The notes: generated by a model from the letters alone, not told the origin. A stretch of DNA of 64,000 nucleotides from Methylobacter luteus IMV-B-3098 (GCF_000427625.1 NZ_KE386569.1:1016216-1080215), one strand, 5' to 3'; counted from the stretch's first letter, positions 39,127-48,725 are shown. Numbers and translations: made by a program.

Positions 39127-40104
39127 TTAAGAGTAGTCATGAAGCGGAGTTTGAGCGCGTAAACCATCCAGCATCAATTTGAAGTGGTCATGGTTCTGGA
39201 CGCGCAGGGCACCGACCTCATCCAGAACGGTTTGATAATCGGCTGTCGCTCTCCCGCCTGCAATGAGAGCGACATCTTTCCCGATCAGCTTGTTCAGACG
39301 CCTTATCTCTCTGTTGATGACATGATCATCAGTTCTGAAACTGATATTGATTACCACCGCACGGGCACAGGTATATTTAGCGGCGGCGGCGATTTCTTCA
39401 GCCGGTAGGTTGGCGCCCAGATAAATCACGTGCCAGCCTTTGAATTCGGCAATAATCGTGGCGAGCAGGGCACCTATTTCATGCAATTGGCCTAGCGGCG
39501 TGCTCATGATCATGCGCGGAGCGTGCTTCGGACAGGGCGTGCTGGTCCGCAGGATATAAGCCAGGGAACGGAATGTGGCTGTAGCCATATGTTCATGCGC
39601 CGGCCTCAGCAAGCCGGCCTGCCCACTCTTGCCGATTTTATTCAGCAAAGGCGTCAGCAAATGTTCGATAAAGGGCATAGGCCCCAGTTCGGCAATGGCG
39701 TTCTCGCAATGACCTTCCAGTACCGTAGCCTCGAAAGCAACGATGGCGCTAAAGCATTTCTCCAGGTATTCTTCCGCCAGCTCACGACTGCCACCGCGTA
39801 TTTGCGTGACAATCTCCAGCGACTGTTTTGTCGTGTGGATGTCTTTTTTGAGTAAGGATTGCAGTTCATCCAGAGAGAGTCTGGCAATCTGGCCGATACT
39901 ATGACCATTGCTCGTGGCCTGATTGAGCAATTTTAATCTGACGATATCCTGGTCGGTATAGACACGCTGTCTGCCCGCTGTACGGGAGGGAGTCACAGCC
40001 TCATAACGTTTTTCCCACGCTCTGATCAGGTCGGTTTTGACGCCGGAACGCTTCGAAACGGTACTGATTAAGTATTGCGCTGGCTTGGTCTGATCTTCAT
40101 TCAT
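39127..40104 (-). CDS. MerR-type regulator with a B12-binding domain, CarH/LitR-like
   Basis: 325 aa. MerR helix-turn-helix (STVSKRSGVKTDLIRAWEKR, about 14-33), a helical B12-cap domain (about 105-190) and a Rossmann-type cobalamin domain (about 195-310). EH at 171-172 (PAHEHMAT) and GQLHEIG (His208, the usual lower Co ligand) match adenosylcobalamin photoreceptors of the CarH type. The conserved Trp that shields cobalamin ten residues before EH is Gly161 here (IGKSGQAG, codon GGG). Light response is therefore uncertain; it may be a B12 or oxygen-linked regulator. Targets unknown; photolyase or carotenoid genes, common targets, are absent. Confidence 0.85.
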   Translation of the reverse strand: MNEDQTKPAQYLISTVSKRSGVKTDLIRAWEKRYEAVTPSRTAGRQRVYTDQDIVRLKLLNQATSNGHSIGQIARLSLDELQSLLKKDIHTTKQSLEIVTQIRGGSRELAEEYLEKCFSAIVAFEATVLEGHCENAIAELGPMPFIEHLLTPLLNKIGKSGQAGLLRPAHEHMATATFRSLAYILRTSTPCPKHAPRMIMSTPLGQLHEIGALLATIIAEFKGWHVIYLGANLPAEEIAAAAKYTCARAVVINISFRTDDHVINREIRRLNKLIGKDVALIAGGRATADYQTVLDEVGALRVQNHDHFKLMLDGLRAQTPLHDYS

Positions 40105-40454
40105 GTATGAGAGCGTGATAGGGTTTTTTAAAAAAATTATAACACAGCACTTTTACAAAAATTTGACGCAGGACAATCTTTAAAGCCTTTTAATACATTG
40201 TATTGCCTAGTTATTGAATAGACTCCGCTTAATATTTGAGATTCTCTTGATTGAGCGATTATTAAGCTCATCGCAGGGAGAAGGTTACAATTTTTCCAGA
40301 ACTAAAACATCCGATTGTTGATCTGAGACAGGACACAGCCAGTTATTTTTATTTGGAAATGGGAAATTAATAAGCGAATTTTGATCCAAAGTCGTAAGTA
40401 TCTTTGAACAGGTGCTTGCTAATAGAAACCTCAAAATCATGAGGAGGTTGAGCG
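40105..40454. other. Divergent promoter region between the MerR/B12 and DUF937 genes
   Basis: On the minus strand a TATAAT with TGT upstream (extended -10, 40136-40141) lies 32 bases from the MerR/B12 start. A palindrome AATAC-ATT-GTATT (40192-40204) is upstream of it and may bind the regulator. The remaining AT-rich sequence must include the DUF937 promoter. No gene. Confidence 0.5.
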
Positions 40455-41015
40455 ATGAGTCTATTTGATGCTGTTCTAGGAAAGCAGAATGCGGACATGG
40501 TTGCCCAGTTGGCGCAAAGCGTCGGTATTGATCAAAACGATGTGCAGAATATCGTCAGTCAATTGCTGCCCGCCGTCTCCAGAGGGATCAAATCCAATGC
40601 GGCGAGCAGCGAGGGCTTGCAAGGGCTATTAAACGACCTGAAGACCGGGAACTATCAACGTTATCTTGACCATCCCGAAGCGTTGCAGGAGGAAGAGGCC
40701 AAAGCCGAGGGAAACGAGATTTTAAGCCATATTTTCGGCAGCAAGGACGTCAGCCGCAATGTGGCGGCTCATGCCGCCCAGGAAACAGGCACGGATACCG
40801 GTATTGTCAAGAGATTACTGCCCCTGGTGGCGGCAGCGGTCATGGCCGCCTTAAGCAAACAAACCTCCGATCAAACCGTATCCACCGGTTCGGCGCAGAG
40901 CTATGGACAAACCGGCGCCAGTCCGTCGGGCAATTGGCTCACGTCTTTCCTGGATGCGGACAAGGATGGTGATATCACCGATGATTTATTGAATCTTGCC
41001 AAGAAATTCTTTTAA
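40455..41015 (+). CDS. DUF937 protein
   Basis: 186 aa with a strong AGGAGG site. Residues about 1-150 are DUF937 (YidB-like): an amino-terminal repeat of small helices (VAQLAQSVGIDQNDVQNIVS, LLPAVSRGIKSN) and a second copy (NVAAHAAQETGTDTGIVKRL, LLPLVAAAVMAALSK). The end DADKDGDITDDLLNLAKKFF has an EF-hand-like acidic loop. Function unknown. The BON-LysM gene follows 28 bases later, so the two probably form an operon. Confidence 0.85.
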   Translation: MSLFDAVLGKQNADMVAQLAQSVGIDQNDVQNIVSQLLPAVSRGIKSNAASSEGLQGLLNDLKTGNYQRYLDHPEALQEEEAKAEGNEILSHIFGSKDVSRNVAAHAAQETGTDTGIVKRLLPLVAAAVMAALSKQTSDQTVSTGSAQSYGQTGASPSGNWLTSFLDADKDGDITDDLLNLAKKFF

Positions 41016-41043
41016 TAGCTTTTTCACAGCACCGGAGGATGAC

Positions 41044-41508
41044 ATGGGATTATTAGACTTTGTTAAAGATATCGGCAGCAAACTGTTCAATAAAGACGAC
41101 GAGGCCGCGGGTAAAATTACGGATCACATTATGGCCAGTAATCCGGGCATTCGCGACTTAGGCGTTACCTACAAGGACGGCGAAGTAACTCTGATCGGCA
41201 CGACCGATAGCGCGGAGGCGGCGCAGAAGGCCGTGCTGATGGCCGGGAATATCAAAGGCGTCAGTAAAGTCGTGCCGAAAATCGACGTCGTCGAGGCGAC
41301 CTCGGCGGGTAAAGATGCCGCATCGGCGCTGGAACCTTCAAACGTCGAGTACTACGTGATTGCCAGCGGCGATACGTTATCGAAAATTGCTCAGAAGTAT
41401 TATCACGATGCCAATCAATATCCGCGTATTTTTGAGGCGAACCGAGAGGTCATCAAGGACCCGGATTTGATCTATCCAGGGCAGAAAATCAGAATACCGT
41501 TAAGTTAA
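41044..41508 (+). CDS. kbp: BON-LysM protein, Kbp/YgaU family
   Basis: 154 aa from ATG 41044, preceded by GGAGG. BON domain (about 22-88: ITDHIMASNPGIRDLGVTYK, GNIKGVSKVV) and a carboxyl LysM domain (about 103-152: YYVIASGDTLSKIAQKYY ... IYPGQKIRIP). No signal peptide. This is the plan of E. coli Kbp (YgaU), a cytoplasmic potassium-binding protein induced by osmotic stress. Downstream of DUF937. Confidence 0.9.
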   Translation: MGLLDFVKDIGSKLFNKDDEAAGKITDHIMASNPGIRDLGVTYKDGEVTLIGTTDSAEAAQKAVLMAGNIKGVSKVVPKIDVVEATSAGKDAASALEPSNVEYYVIASGDTLSKIAQKYYHDANQYPRIFEANREVIKDPDLIYPGQKIRIPLS

Positions 41509-41846
41509 ATAGTGTTTGTCTGTTCGTAATGCATCCTGCATGTTTCTTCATCTGATCGGGTGAAGGAACATGTCTCTTGTTGGTTGACCGAAGAGATAAC
41601 CGGGTTGATGGATATAAAGCTGGGCCAGATGCAAGAAAGTCTGCTCATCCAGGAGCTTTTTTAATATCGCCATTAATTTCTTCAGCAAAACCGTACTGGA
41701 GTTTCCGGCTTGCTTTCAAACATCTGATGCGTCCGGCCATACTCTATAACCGCTCAGATCTTCTGTTTTATCAACTAAAAAACGTGCCTGTCTAACCGGG
41801 AGCCTTTAATGCTAGGAATCTTGCGTAACAATTAGAGTCTAGTGTT
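41509..41846. other. Intergenic region with a hairpin
   Basis: A long inverted repeat (CATGTT-T-CTTCA ... TGAAG-G-AACATG, 41539-41572) follows kbp and may end its transcript although no T run follows. The rest shows no supported gene; a 72-aa frame at 41577-41795 has no convincing features. Confidence 0.45.
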
Positions 41847-42731
41847 ATGAGGAAAACAGATATGATCAGACTGATTTTTGCAAGCACAGCCCTGAAGGAC
41901 TGGAACGCCGAAGAGCTGCTAGCGCTTTTGAAAACCTGCCGCACCAATAACAGCGCCAGAGATATTACCGGCGCGCTGATCTATTTACACAGGACTTTTT
42001 TTCAGATACTGGAAGGCGACGAGGAAACCGTTAATGAAACGTTTGAAAAAATAAAAAAAGACAGGCGGCACAAAGACGTTACCTTGATTGAAACAAAACC
42101 GATTGCTGAACGGGAGTTCCCTTACTGGAGCATGGGGTTCGAGAACCTGGATGAACGTGAGTTAAACAGTTTCAAAGAATTTCCCCATTTTTTTGACAAG
42201 GAATTTACGCCGGCGGGCATCGCAACGCATAAAGGCATTATCGGCCCGTTAGTCAATCTCCTGCGAGTCAAACTGATCAAGCACGTGAGCGTGACGAAGC
42301 ATGAAGAGCTGCCCATGGATCATGAAGATCCGTTTATTCAGCTGCTGCATCGCACGATTCGCTCAGGCGTCAAGTTCCTGGCCGTGCTGATGACTTTTGT
42401 GATCCTGCTCAGTATTGTCGATGTTATTTACGTGATTTACGAAAAGATGACGACGCCGCCTTTTCTGTTGATGACCACTGATGAAATCCTGGATACTTTC
42501 GGGGCATTTTTGGCCGTACTGATCGCCATTGAGATTTTTTTGAACATCACCTTGTATATCCGCAGTGATGTGATTCCCGTCAAGCTGGTCGTTGCGACCG
42601 CTCTGATGGCGATTTCGCGAAAAGTTATTGTCTTTGATTACAAGCATTTACCATATGAATATGTCGGCGCATCGTCATTGGTTGTCGTGGCGCTGGGCAT
42701 TACATACTGGCTGATTCATAAAAAGGAATAG
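41847..42731 (+). CDS. BLUF-domain/PsiE membrane fusion lacking the BLUF tyrosine
   Basis: 294 aa; ATG 41862 is an alternative start. Residues 6-100 match BLUF blue-light sensors: Asn35 (NNSARDITGALIY), Gln53 (FFQILEG), DRRH and Trp94 (WSMGF) are all in place. The flavin-reactive Tyr near the amino end is Phe11 (RLIFAST). After a linker, residues about 160-294 are a PsiE-type membrane domain with four helices (about 172-198, 216-238, 245-262, 274-291). PsiE is phosphate-starvation inducible in E. coli, function unknown. A BLUF module on a membrane domain suggests flavin-linked control of the membrane part, but Tyr-to-Phe blocks the photocycle in studied BLUF proteins. Both domain calls are good. 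Confidence 0.82.
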   Translation: MRKTDMIRLIFASTALKDWNAEELLALLKTCRTNNSARDITGALIYLHRTFFQILEGDEETVNETFEKIKKDRRHKDVTLIETKPIAEREFPYWSMGFENLDERELNSFKEFPHFFDKEFTPAGIATHKGIIGPLVNLLRVKLIKHVSVTKHEELPMDHEDPFIQLLHRTIRSGVKFLAVLMTFVILLSIVDVIYVIYEKMTTPPFLLMTTDEILDTFGAFLAVLIAIEIFLNITLYIRSDVIPVKLVVATALMAISRKVIVFDYKHLPYEYVGASSLVVVALGITYWLIHKKE

Positions 42732-42878
42732 CCCCTGAAGCTGCGGATAATCAGTAGTTGCGATGGATTCAATATATGCTGTGCCGTTTTTGGAGGGCAA
42801 AAAGCTCAAATTCCGCGCCAAAAACAGGTAAGATGAAAAAGGAATGTGAAAAAACCTATTAACCTCTAGCAAACTGGA

Positions 42879-45023
42879 ATGGTTATGGCAGGCAAAACTG
42901 ACCTTCTTTATCCGCTTCTGATCAGCGTTCACGGCCTGATTCGAGGCCACGATCTTGAACTGGGCCGTGATGCCGATACTGGCGGTCAGACCAAATATGT
43001 CGTCGATCTGGCACGGGCTCTGGCGCTTCGCGAAGATGTCGCTCGTGTCGATCTGGTAACTCGGCAAATTATCGATCCCAATCTGAGCGCCGATTACGGC
43101 GAACCGATAGAGCGGCTTCAGGACAAGGCTCATATCATCCGTATCGCAGCAGGCCCGGACGGTTATTTCCGAAAAGAGGAACTCTGGGATTATCTGGATA
43201 TATTCGCCGATAATCTGCTGCAATGGCTGCATCAGCAGCCGCGCATGCCCGATGTATTGCACAGCCATTACGCCGATGCCGGTTATGTGGCCATGCGTCT
43301 TTCCCATCTGACCGGCATTCCGCTGATCCATACCGGACATTCCCTGGGGCGCGACAAACGCCGCCGGCTGCTGGCGACAGGGCTGCACAGCGATACGGTC
43401 GAACAGAGTTACCATTTGTCCCGGCGCATCAATGTCGAAGAGGATGTGCTGGCCAACGCCGAGCTGGTCATTACCAGCACGCGCAATGAAATTGCCGAAC
43501 AGTACGAGCTCTACGATTATTACCATCCTGAGCGTATGGTAGTCATTCCACCCGGCACGGATCTGGATCAGTTTCATGCGCCGGACGGTTCGGAGGAAAA
43601 CGCGGAGATCTACAAGAGCCTGACGCGGTTCTTGAACGAACCTGAAAAGCCGATGATCCTGGCGCTTTCGCGCCCTGATGTGCGCAAGAACATCAGCACC
43701 TTGGTCGAAGCATACGGCGAATGTCCAAAATTGCAGCGACTGGCCAATCTGGTCATCGTGGCCGGTAGTCGTGACGATATCCGTGAAATGGACGAGGGCG
43801 CCCAGTCGGTGCTCACGGACATTCTGCTTTTGATTGATTATTACGATCTGTACGGGCGTATCGCGATTCCCAAACATCACAGTCAGGAAGACGTGCCGGC
43901 CATTTACCGGCTGGCGGCTTTGTCGAAAGGCGTGTTCGTCAATCCGGCATTGACCGAGCCGTTCGGCCTGACCCTGCTGGAAGCGGCCGCCTGCGGCCTG
44001 CCGCTGGTCGCGACTGAAAACGGCGGTCCGGTCGATATTATCGGCAATTGCCATAATGGCGTGCTCATTGATCCGCTTGATAAACAGGCGCTGGCTGAGG
44101 CGCTGCTGACGCTGCTCAAGGATCAAGGGCAATGGCAGAGATTTTCCGAAAACGGTCTGGTCAATGTCCGCAAATATTATTCATGGCAGGCCCATGCCGA
44201 GAAATATCTGAACAACATCAAGCCATTGCTCGGCCAGCAAATGCCGCTGCCCAAAGTCGCCCGCCCCCGCGTTTCCCTGCGCTATCAGGATCGGGCCATC
44301 TTTACCGATATCGATCAGAGCCTGCTCGGCAACCCGGAAGGCTTGCAGGAATTCGCCCGCTATATTCGCGACAGGCGCCGGCATGTCTTTTTCGGCATCG
44401 CGACCGGACGCAGGCTCGATTCAGCTTTGGCGGTGCTGAGGAAACATCGTATCCCGACACCGGATGTATTGATTACCAGCCTCGGCACGGAAATCTATTA
44501 TGCACCGCATATCACGGCCGATACGGCCTGGACCCGACATATCGACCATTACTGGAATCCGGGCGCCATCCGCAGGATCATGAGCGAAATACCCGGCCTG
44601 ACCTTGCAGCCCAAGAGCGAACAAAGCCGTTTCAAGATCTCGTTTTATTACAATGCAGATATCGCGCCGTCCCCGGATGAGATCAATGCGCGGTTGCGTC
44701 AGGAAGAAAAGGTCGTCAATGCGCTGCTATCTTTCGGGCAGTATTTCGATATCGTGCCGGCGCGCGCCTCCAAGGGGCTGGCGTTGCGCTATTTCGCCCA
44801 GCAGTGGAATATTCCGCTGGGACGGATACTGGTCGCCGGCGGATCGGGCGCCGACGAGGACATGATGCGCGGCAACACGCTGGCCGTCGTCGTGGCCAAC
44901 CGGCACCGCGAGGAACTCGCTCAGCTGGATGAACCGGAACGCATCTATTTCGCGCAGCAACCTTATGCGCTGGGCATTATCGAAGCCATCGAGCACTATG
45001 ATTTTTTCAACAACAATGACTGA
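42879..45023 (+). CDS. sps: Sucrose-phosphate synthase with HAD-like carboxyl domain
   Basis: 714 aa. GT4 glycosyltransferase joining UDP- or ADP-glucose to fructose-6-phosphate: amino part LISVHGLIRGHDLELGRDAD, TGGQTKYVVDLARAL; donor site ALSRPDVRKNISTLVEAYG and NPALTEPFGLTLLEAAACGL. Residues about 470-700 are a HAD sucrose-phosphatase-like domain (FTDIDQSLLGN, GSGADEDMM). As in plant enzymes this part is probably regulatory or structural since a separate phosphatase gene follows, but the two Asp of the nucleophile motif are present. First gene of the sucrose operon; its stop overlaps the next start by eight bases. Confidence 0.93.
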   Translation: MVMAGKTDLLYPLLISVHGLIRGHDLELGRDADTGGQTKYVVDLARALALREDVARVDLVTRQIIDPNLSADYGEPIERLQDKAHIIRIAAGPDGYFRKEELWDYLDIFADNLLQWLHQQPRMPDVLHSHYADAGYVAMRLSHLTGIPLIHTGHSLGRDKRRRLLATGLHSDTVEQSYHLSRRINVEEDVLANAELVITSTRNEIAEQYELYDYYHPERMVVIPPGTDLDQFHAPDGSEENAEIYKSLTRFLNEPEKPMILALSRPDVRKNISTLVEAYGECPKLQRLANLVIVAGSRDDIREMDEGAQSVLTDILLLIDYYDLYGRIAIPKHHSQEDVPAIYRLAALSKGVFVNPALTEPFGLTLLEAAACGLPLVATENGGPVDIIGNCHNGVLIDPLDKQALAEALLTLLKDQGQWQRFSENGLVNVRKYYSWQAHAEKYLNNIKPLLGQQMPLPKVARPRVSLRYQDRAIFTDIDQSLLGNPEGLQEFARYIRDRRRHVFFGIATGRRLDSALAVLRKHRIPTPDVLITSLGTEIYYAPHITADTAWTRHIDHYWNPGAIRRIMSEIPGLTLQPKSEQSRFKISFYYNADIAPSPDEINARLRQEEKVVNALLSFGQYFDIVPARASKGLALRYFAQQWNIPLGRILVAGGSGADEDMMRGNTLAVVVANRHREELAQLDEPERIYFAQQPYALGIIEAIEHYDFFNNND

Positions 45024-45864
45024 ACGATTGTTAATCTGCACCGATCTGGACCGAACACTGCTGCCGAACGGCAACGCGCCGGAATCGGTCTCGGCGAGAG
45101 GACTGTTCGCGGCGCTGGCCGCGCGCCCGGAAGTTCGGCTGGCTTATGTCTCGGGCAGGCACAGGGCGTTGGTGGAACAGGCGATAGCCGACTACAAGCT
45201 GCCGCAACCCGATTTTGTCATCGGCGACGTCGGCACCAGCATTTATGCGATAACGGCCGATGGCTGGCGGGAATGGCCGCAATGGATAGAAGCCATTGCG
45301 CCTGACTGGGCAGGCCGCGAACATACCGATATGCGGCGGCTGTTCGAGCACTTGGCCGACCTGAGGTTGCAGGAAAGCGTCAAGCAGAACCGTTTCAAGC
45401 TCAGCTATTATGTGCCGGTGGAGGCCGATCTGCCCCGGCTCATGGCAGCCATGCGCGGCCTGCTGGCAGAGCAGGCCATCCGGGCCGATCTTATATATAG
45501 CATCGATGAGGCCGGACCTGTCGGGCTACTGGACGTGCTGCCGGCCAGTGCCACCAAATTCCATGCCATCGAATTTTTGATGCAGGAGCTTGGATTCAGC
45601 ATCGAAAATACCGTATTCGCCGGCGACAGCGGCAATGACCTGCCGGTGCTGACCAGCCCGATCCGGTCGGTGCTGGTCGCCAACGCCAGCGCGGAGGTGC
45701 GCAAAGAAGCCCAGGAATTGGCAGCGCTGCGCTCGACCGGCGGCGCGCTTTATCTCGCCAAAGGCGGCTTTTTGGGCATGAACGGCAACTACAGCGCCGG
45801 AATTTTGGAAGGTGTGGCGCATTACCTGCCGCACACGCAACAATGGATGAAAATTAATGACTAA
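45016..45864 (+). CDS. spp: Sucrose-6-phosphate phosphatase (HAD family)
   Basis: 282 aa from ATG 45016 inside the end of sps. HAD nucleophile motif CTDLDRTLLPN (about 7-17), second motif AYVSGR, FKLSYYV, and the acidic motif AGDSGNDLPVL with the cap residues of the S6PP group. Releases phosphate from sucrose-6-phosphate, pulling the synthase reaction. The fructokinase ATG overlaps its end by eight bases. Confidence 0.9.
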   Translation: MTERLLICTDLDRTLLPNGNAPESVSARGLFAALAARPEVRLAYVSGRHRALVEQAIADYKLPQPDFVIGDVGTSIYAITADGWREWPQWIEAIAPDWAGREHTDMRRLFEHLADLRLQESVKQNRFKLSYYVPVEADLPRLMAAMRGLLAEQAIRADLIYSIDEAGPVGLLDVLPASATKFHAIEFLMQELGFSIENTVFAGDSGNDLPVLTSPIRSVLVANASAEVRKEAQELAALRSTGGALYLAKGGFLGMNGNYSAGILEGVAHYLPHTQQWMKIND

Positions 45865-46747
45865 TAAACCTATCACAGTGTTCGGCGAAGTGCTGTTCGA
45901 TCATTTCCCCGACGGCAGCTGCGTGCTGGGCGGCGCGCCCTTCAATGTGGCCTGGCATCTGCAGGCTTTCGCTCAGGCGCCGCTTTTTATCAGCCGCGTC
46001 GGTCGGGATTCATTGGGCGATGCCATTGAATCAGCTATGCGGACATGGCGCATGGCTGTGTCGGGCCTGCAACGCGACGGCGAACATCCCACCGGCTCCG
46101 TGCAGGTCATGATCGACGATGGCGAGCCCCGTTATGCGATCCTGCCGTCGCAGGCCTACGATTTTATCGCCGCTGATGAGCTGGCTGCGGAGAATTGCGG
46201 GGGGGTGCTTTACCACGGCACATTGGCGGTGCGGCATGAAGTATCGCGACAGGCGCTGGCGGCGTTAAAGGCCCGGCATCGCGGCAAGATTTTTCTGGAT
46301 GTCAATTTGCGCGCGCCGTGGTGGGACAAGGAGTCTGTGCTGCGATTGGTTGATGACGCCGATTGGGTCAAGCTCAATCATCATGAACTGGCCGCGCTAC
46401 AGCCATTATCGGGCGATATCAAGACCGATATGCGCGCGTTTCAGGCGGCGCATGACCTCGATGGCTTGATCATGACCCGCGGCGACCAGGGCGCGCTGGC
46501 GATCGATGCGGCGGGAAACCAGATCGAAGTAACGCCGGCAGAAACATTGGAAGTCGTCGATACGGTCGGCGCCGGCGATGCCTTCGCCGCCATCCTGTTG
46601 CTCGGCCTGAATCTGGGCTGGAATGTAGAATTGACCATGGAGCGCGCGCAGTGCTTCGCTTCGGCCCTGGTTGGCCGACGCGGCGCAACGGTTCAGGATG
46701 CTAGCTTCTATCAGCCGTTTATAGAAGCCTGGGCACTCAATCAGTAG
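45857..46747 (+). CDS. fruK: Fructokinase, PfkB/ribokinase family
   Basis: 296 aa. PfkB signatures: GGAPFNVAWHLQAF at the amino end and DTVGAGDAFAAILL (about 234-247) with the catalytic Asp and anion hole. MTRGDQGALAI contributes to ATP binding. Phosphorylates fructose, released by amylosucrase, to fructose-6-phosphate for the synthase or glycolysis. Overlaps both neighbours closely in one operon. Confidence 0.9.
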   Translation: MTNKPITVFGEVLFDHFPDGSCVLGGAPFNVAWHLQAFAQAPLFISRVGRDSLGDAIESAMRTWRMAVSGLQRDGEHPTGSVQVMIDDGEPRYAILPSQAYDFIAADELAAENCGGVLYHGTLAVRHEVSRQALAALKARHRGKIFLDVNLRAPWWDKESVLRLVDDADWVKLNHHELAALQPLSGDIKTDMRAFQAAHDLDGLIMTRGDQGALAIDAAGNQIEVTPAETLEVVDTVGAGDAFAAILLLGLNLGWNVELTMERAQCFASALVGRRGATVQDASFYQPFIEAWALNQ

Positions 46748-46763
46748 CCAGAGAGAAAAAATC

Positions 46764-48725
46764 ATGTACGAACAAATCTCCCACTCATTACTGAACGAAA
46801 TTCTGGAAGAACTGCAACCGAATATATACGAACGACGACGGGAATTGCAGCATTTTTATACGCGCCTGGGCGCTAACTTCTACGCCATTCATAATCTTTT
46901 TGAGCTTCTCTACGGCCAGCGCGATGATTTCAAATTCCAGATGACGCGCCTGGTTGAGGTGCTGGTGCGGAAATACATGAATCGGTCGAGAAAACTGAAA
47001 GATCTTGATCTCGCCCGGGAAAAGGACCACAACTGGTTTCTAAGCCAGCAGTGGGTCGGCATGGCGCTTTACAGTGCCGGTTTCGCCGGTAATTTACGGA
47101 ATATGGCGACGAAGACGGCTTATTTTCAGGAGTTGGGCGTCAATCTCGTACATATCATGCCGATTCTGAAGTGCCCGATCGGCAAAAGCGACGGCGGTTA
47201 TGCGGCCAGCGATTTCCGTATGATCGACGAGCGGGTCGGTACGCTGGATGATCTGCAGGCGATCGCCGAGGAATTCAACAAGCGAGATATCCTGATGGTG
47301 CTGGACGTAGTCGTCAACCATACCTCCGATGAGCATGAGTGGGCGCAAAAGGCTATTGCCGGCGACACAAAGTATCAGGATTACTACTACATATTCGAGA
47401 ACCGCGACATCCCCGATATGTATGAGGAAAGCATGCCGGAAATTTTTCCGGAATCCAGCCCGGGCAATTTCACCTGGAACGAGACCATGCAAAAATGGGT
47501 CATGACGGTTTTCCATGATTTCCAATGGGATCTGAACTACAGCAATCCGGCCGTTTTCATCGAGATGATCGACGTCATTCTGTTCTGGATCAACCAGGGC
47601 GCCGATATCATAAGGCTCGATGCGGTGGCCTTTTTATGGAAGAAAATGGGCACCATCTGTCAGAACGAACGCGAAGCGCATCTGCTGCTGCAATTAATGA
47701 AGGACTGCTGCCAGGTCACGGCGCCGGGTACGCTGTTTATCGCTGAAGCCATTGTCGCACCGGTGGAAATCATCAAATATTTCGGTGAAGACGCGATCAT
47801 TGCCAAGGAATGCGAGATCGCCTACAACGCCACGTTGATGGCGCTGCTATGGGATGCCATCGCCACGCAGAACAGCAAGCTGCTGACCCAGGGCCTGAAA
47901 AGCCTGCCCGATAAACTGGAGCGCGCCACCTGGCTGAACTATGTGCGCTGCCATGACGATATCGGCCTCGGGTTTGATGACAACGACATTCGTGCCGCCG
48001 GTTACGAGCCTTTCGCGCACCGACAATTTTTGATTGATTTCTTTACAGGCAATTATCCGGGCTCTTTCGCCAATGGCGCTCCCTTCATGCGCAATGACAA
48101 AACCGGCGATGCCCGCATCTCAGGGTCACTGGCATCGCTGGCAGGTCTGGAAAAAGCAACCCAATCCGGAAATGAACAGGAAGTCGCGATTGCTATCGAT
48201 AAGATCCTGCTGCTGCATAACTTGATCATGGCCTTCGGCGGCATTCCGTTGCTGTATTATGGCGATGAGATCGGTACTTTCAATGATTACGGCTATCTCA
48301 ATGATCATGACAAATCAGCCGACAGTCGCTGGATACACCGGCCAGCAATCGATTGGGAACGCGCCGAATTGCGCAAGAAACAGGGCACGATAGAGCACAC
48401 GCTGTTCACCGCGTTAAAGAAAATGATCGCGATACGCAAGGAAACTACCGCCTTTGCCGACTTTAACAATCGCCATCTGATCGATACGAATAACGAGCAT
48501 CTGTTTGCCTTCATGCGTTTCGATCACAACCGTCCTTCGGAACGCGTTCTGGTCGTGAGCAATTTCAGCGCCGAAGCGCAGTCTTTGGATCTGCAAACCC
48601 TGGCTCAGGAAGGGTTCGGCAATTCCGTTGAGTTGACCGATTTATATTCGGGAAAGCGGCCTACTATAGAGGAGGGCAGGTTGATTGTGCAGCCTTTCCA
48701 CTTTTATTGGCTGAATGAATATTGA
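46764..48725 (+). CDS. ams: Amylosucrase (GH13)
   Basis: 653 aa with a helical amino domain (about 1-95) seen in amylosucrases, then a GH13 barrel: DVVVNHTSDEHEWA, IIRLDAVAFLWKKMG (nucleophile Asp), LFIAEAIV (acid/base Glu), NYVRCHDDIGLG. It splits sucrose, building alpha-1,4-glucan and releasing fructose, or hydrolyses it. AGAGAGAAAAA precedes the ATG. Last gene of the sucrose operon. It would let the cell reuse or store sucrose. Confidence 0.93.
   Translation: MYEQISHSLLNEILEELQPNIYERRRELQHFYTRLGANFYAIHNLFELLYGQRDDFKFQMTRLVEVLVRKYMNRSRKLKDLDLAREKDHNWFLSQQWVGMALYSAGFAGNLRNMATKTAYFQELGVNLVHIMPILKCPIGKSDGGYAASDFRMIDERVGTLDDLQAIAEEFNKRDILMVLDVVVNHTSDEHEWAQKAIAGDTKYQDYYYIFENRDIPDMYEESMPEIFPESSPGNFTWNETMQKWVMTVFHDFQWDLNYSNPAVFIEMIDVILFWINQGADIIRLDAVAFLWKKMGTICQNEREAHLLLQLMKDCCQVTAPGTLFIAEAIVAPVEIIKYFGEDAIIAKECEIAYNATLMALLWDAIATQNSKLLTQGLKSLPDKLERATWLNYVRCHDDIGLGFDDNDIRAAGYEPFAHRQFLIDFFTGNYPGSFANGAPFMRNDKTGDARISGSLASLAGLEKATQSGNEQEVAIAIDKILLLHNLIMAFGGIPLLYYGDEIGTFNDYGYLNDHDKSADSRWIHRPAIDWERAELRKKQGTIEHTLFTALKKMIAIRKETTAFADFNNRHLIDTNNEHLFAFMRFDHNRPSERVLVVSNFSAEAQSLDLQTLAQEGFGNSVELTDLYSGKRPTIEEGRLIVQPFHFYWLNEY

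Noticed and set aside
42675-44132. Minus-strand open frame of 485 aa opposite sps
   Set aside because: Composition is unlike a real protein and it covers the conserved sucrose-phosphate synthase; no ribosome site.
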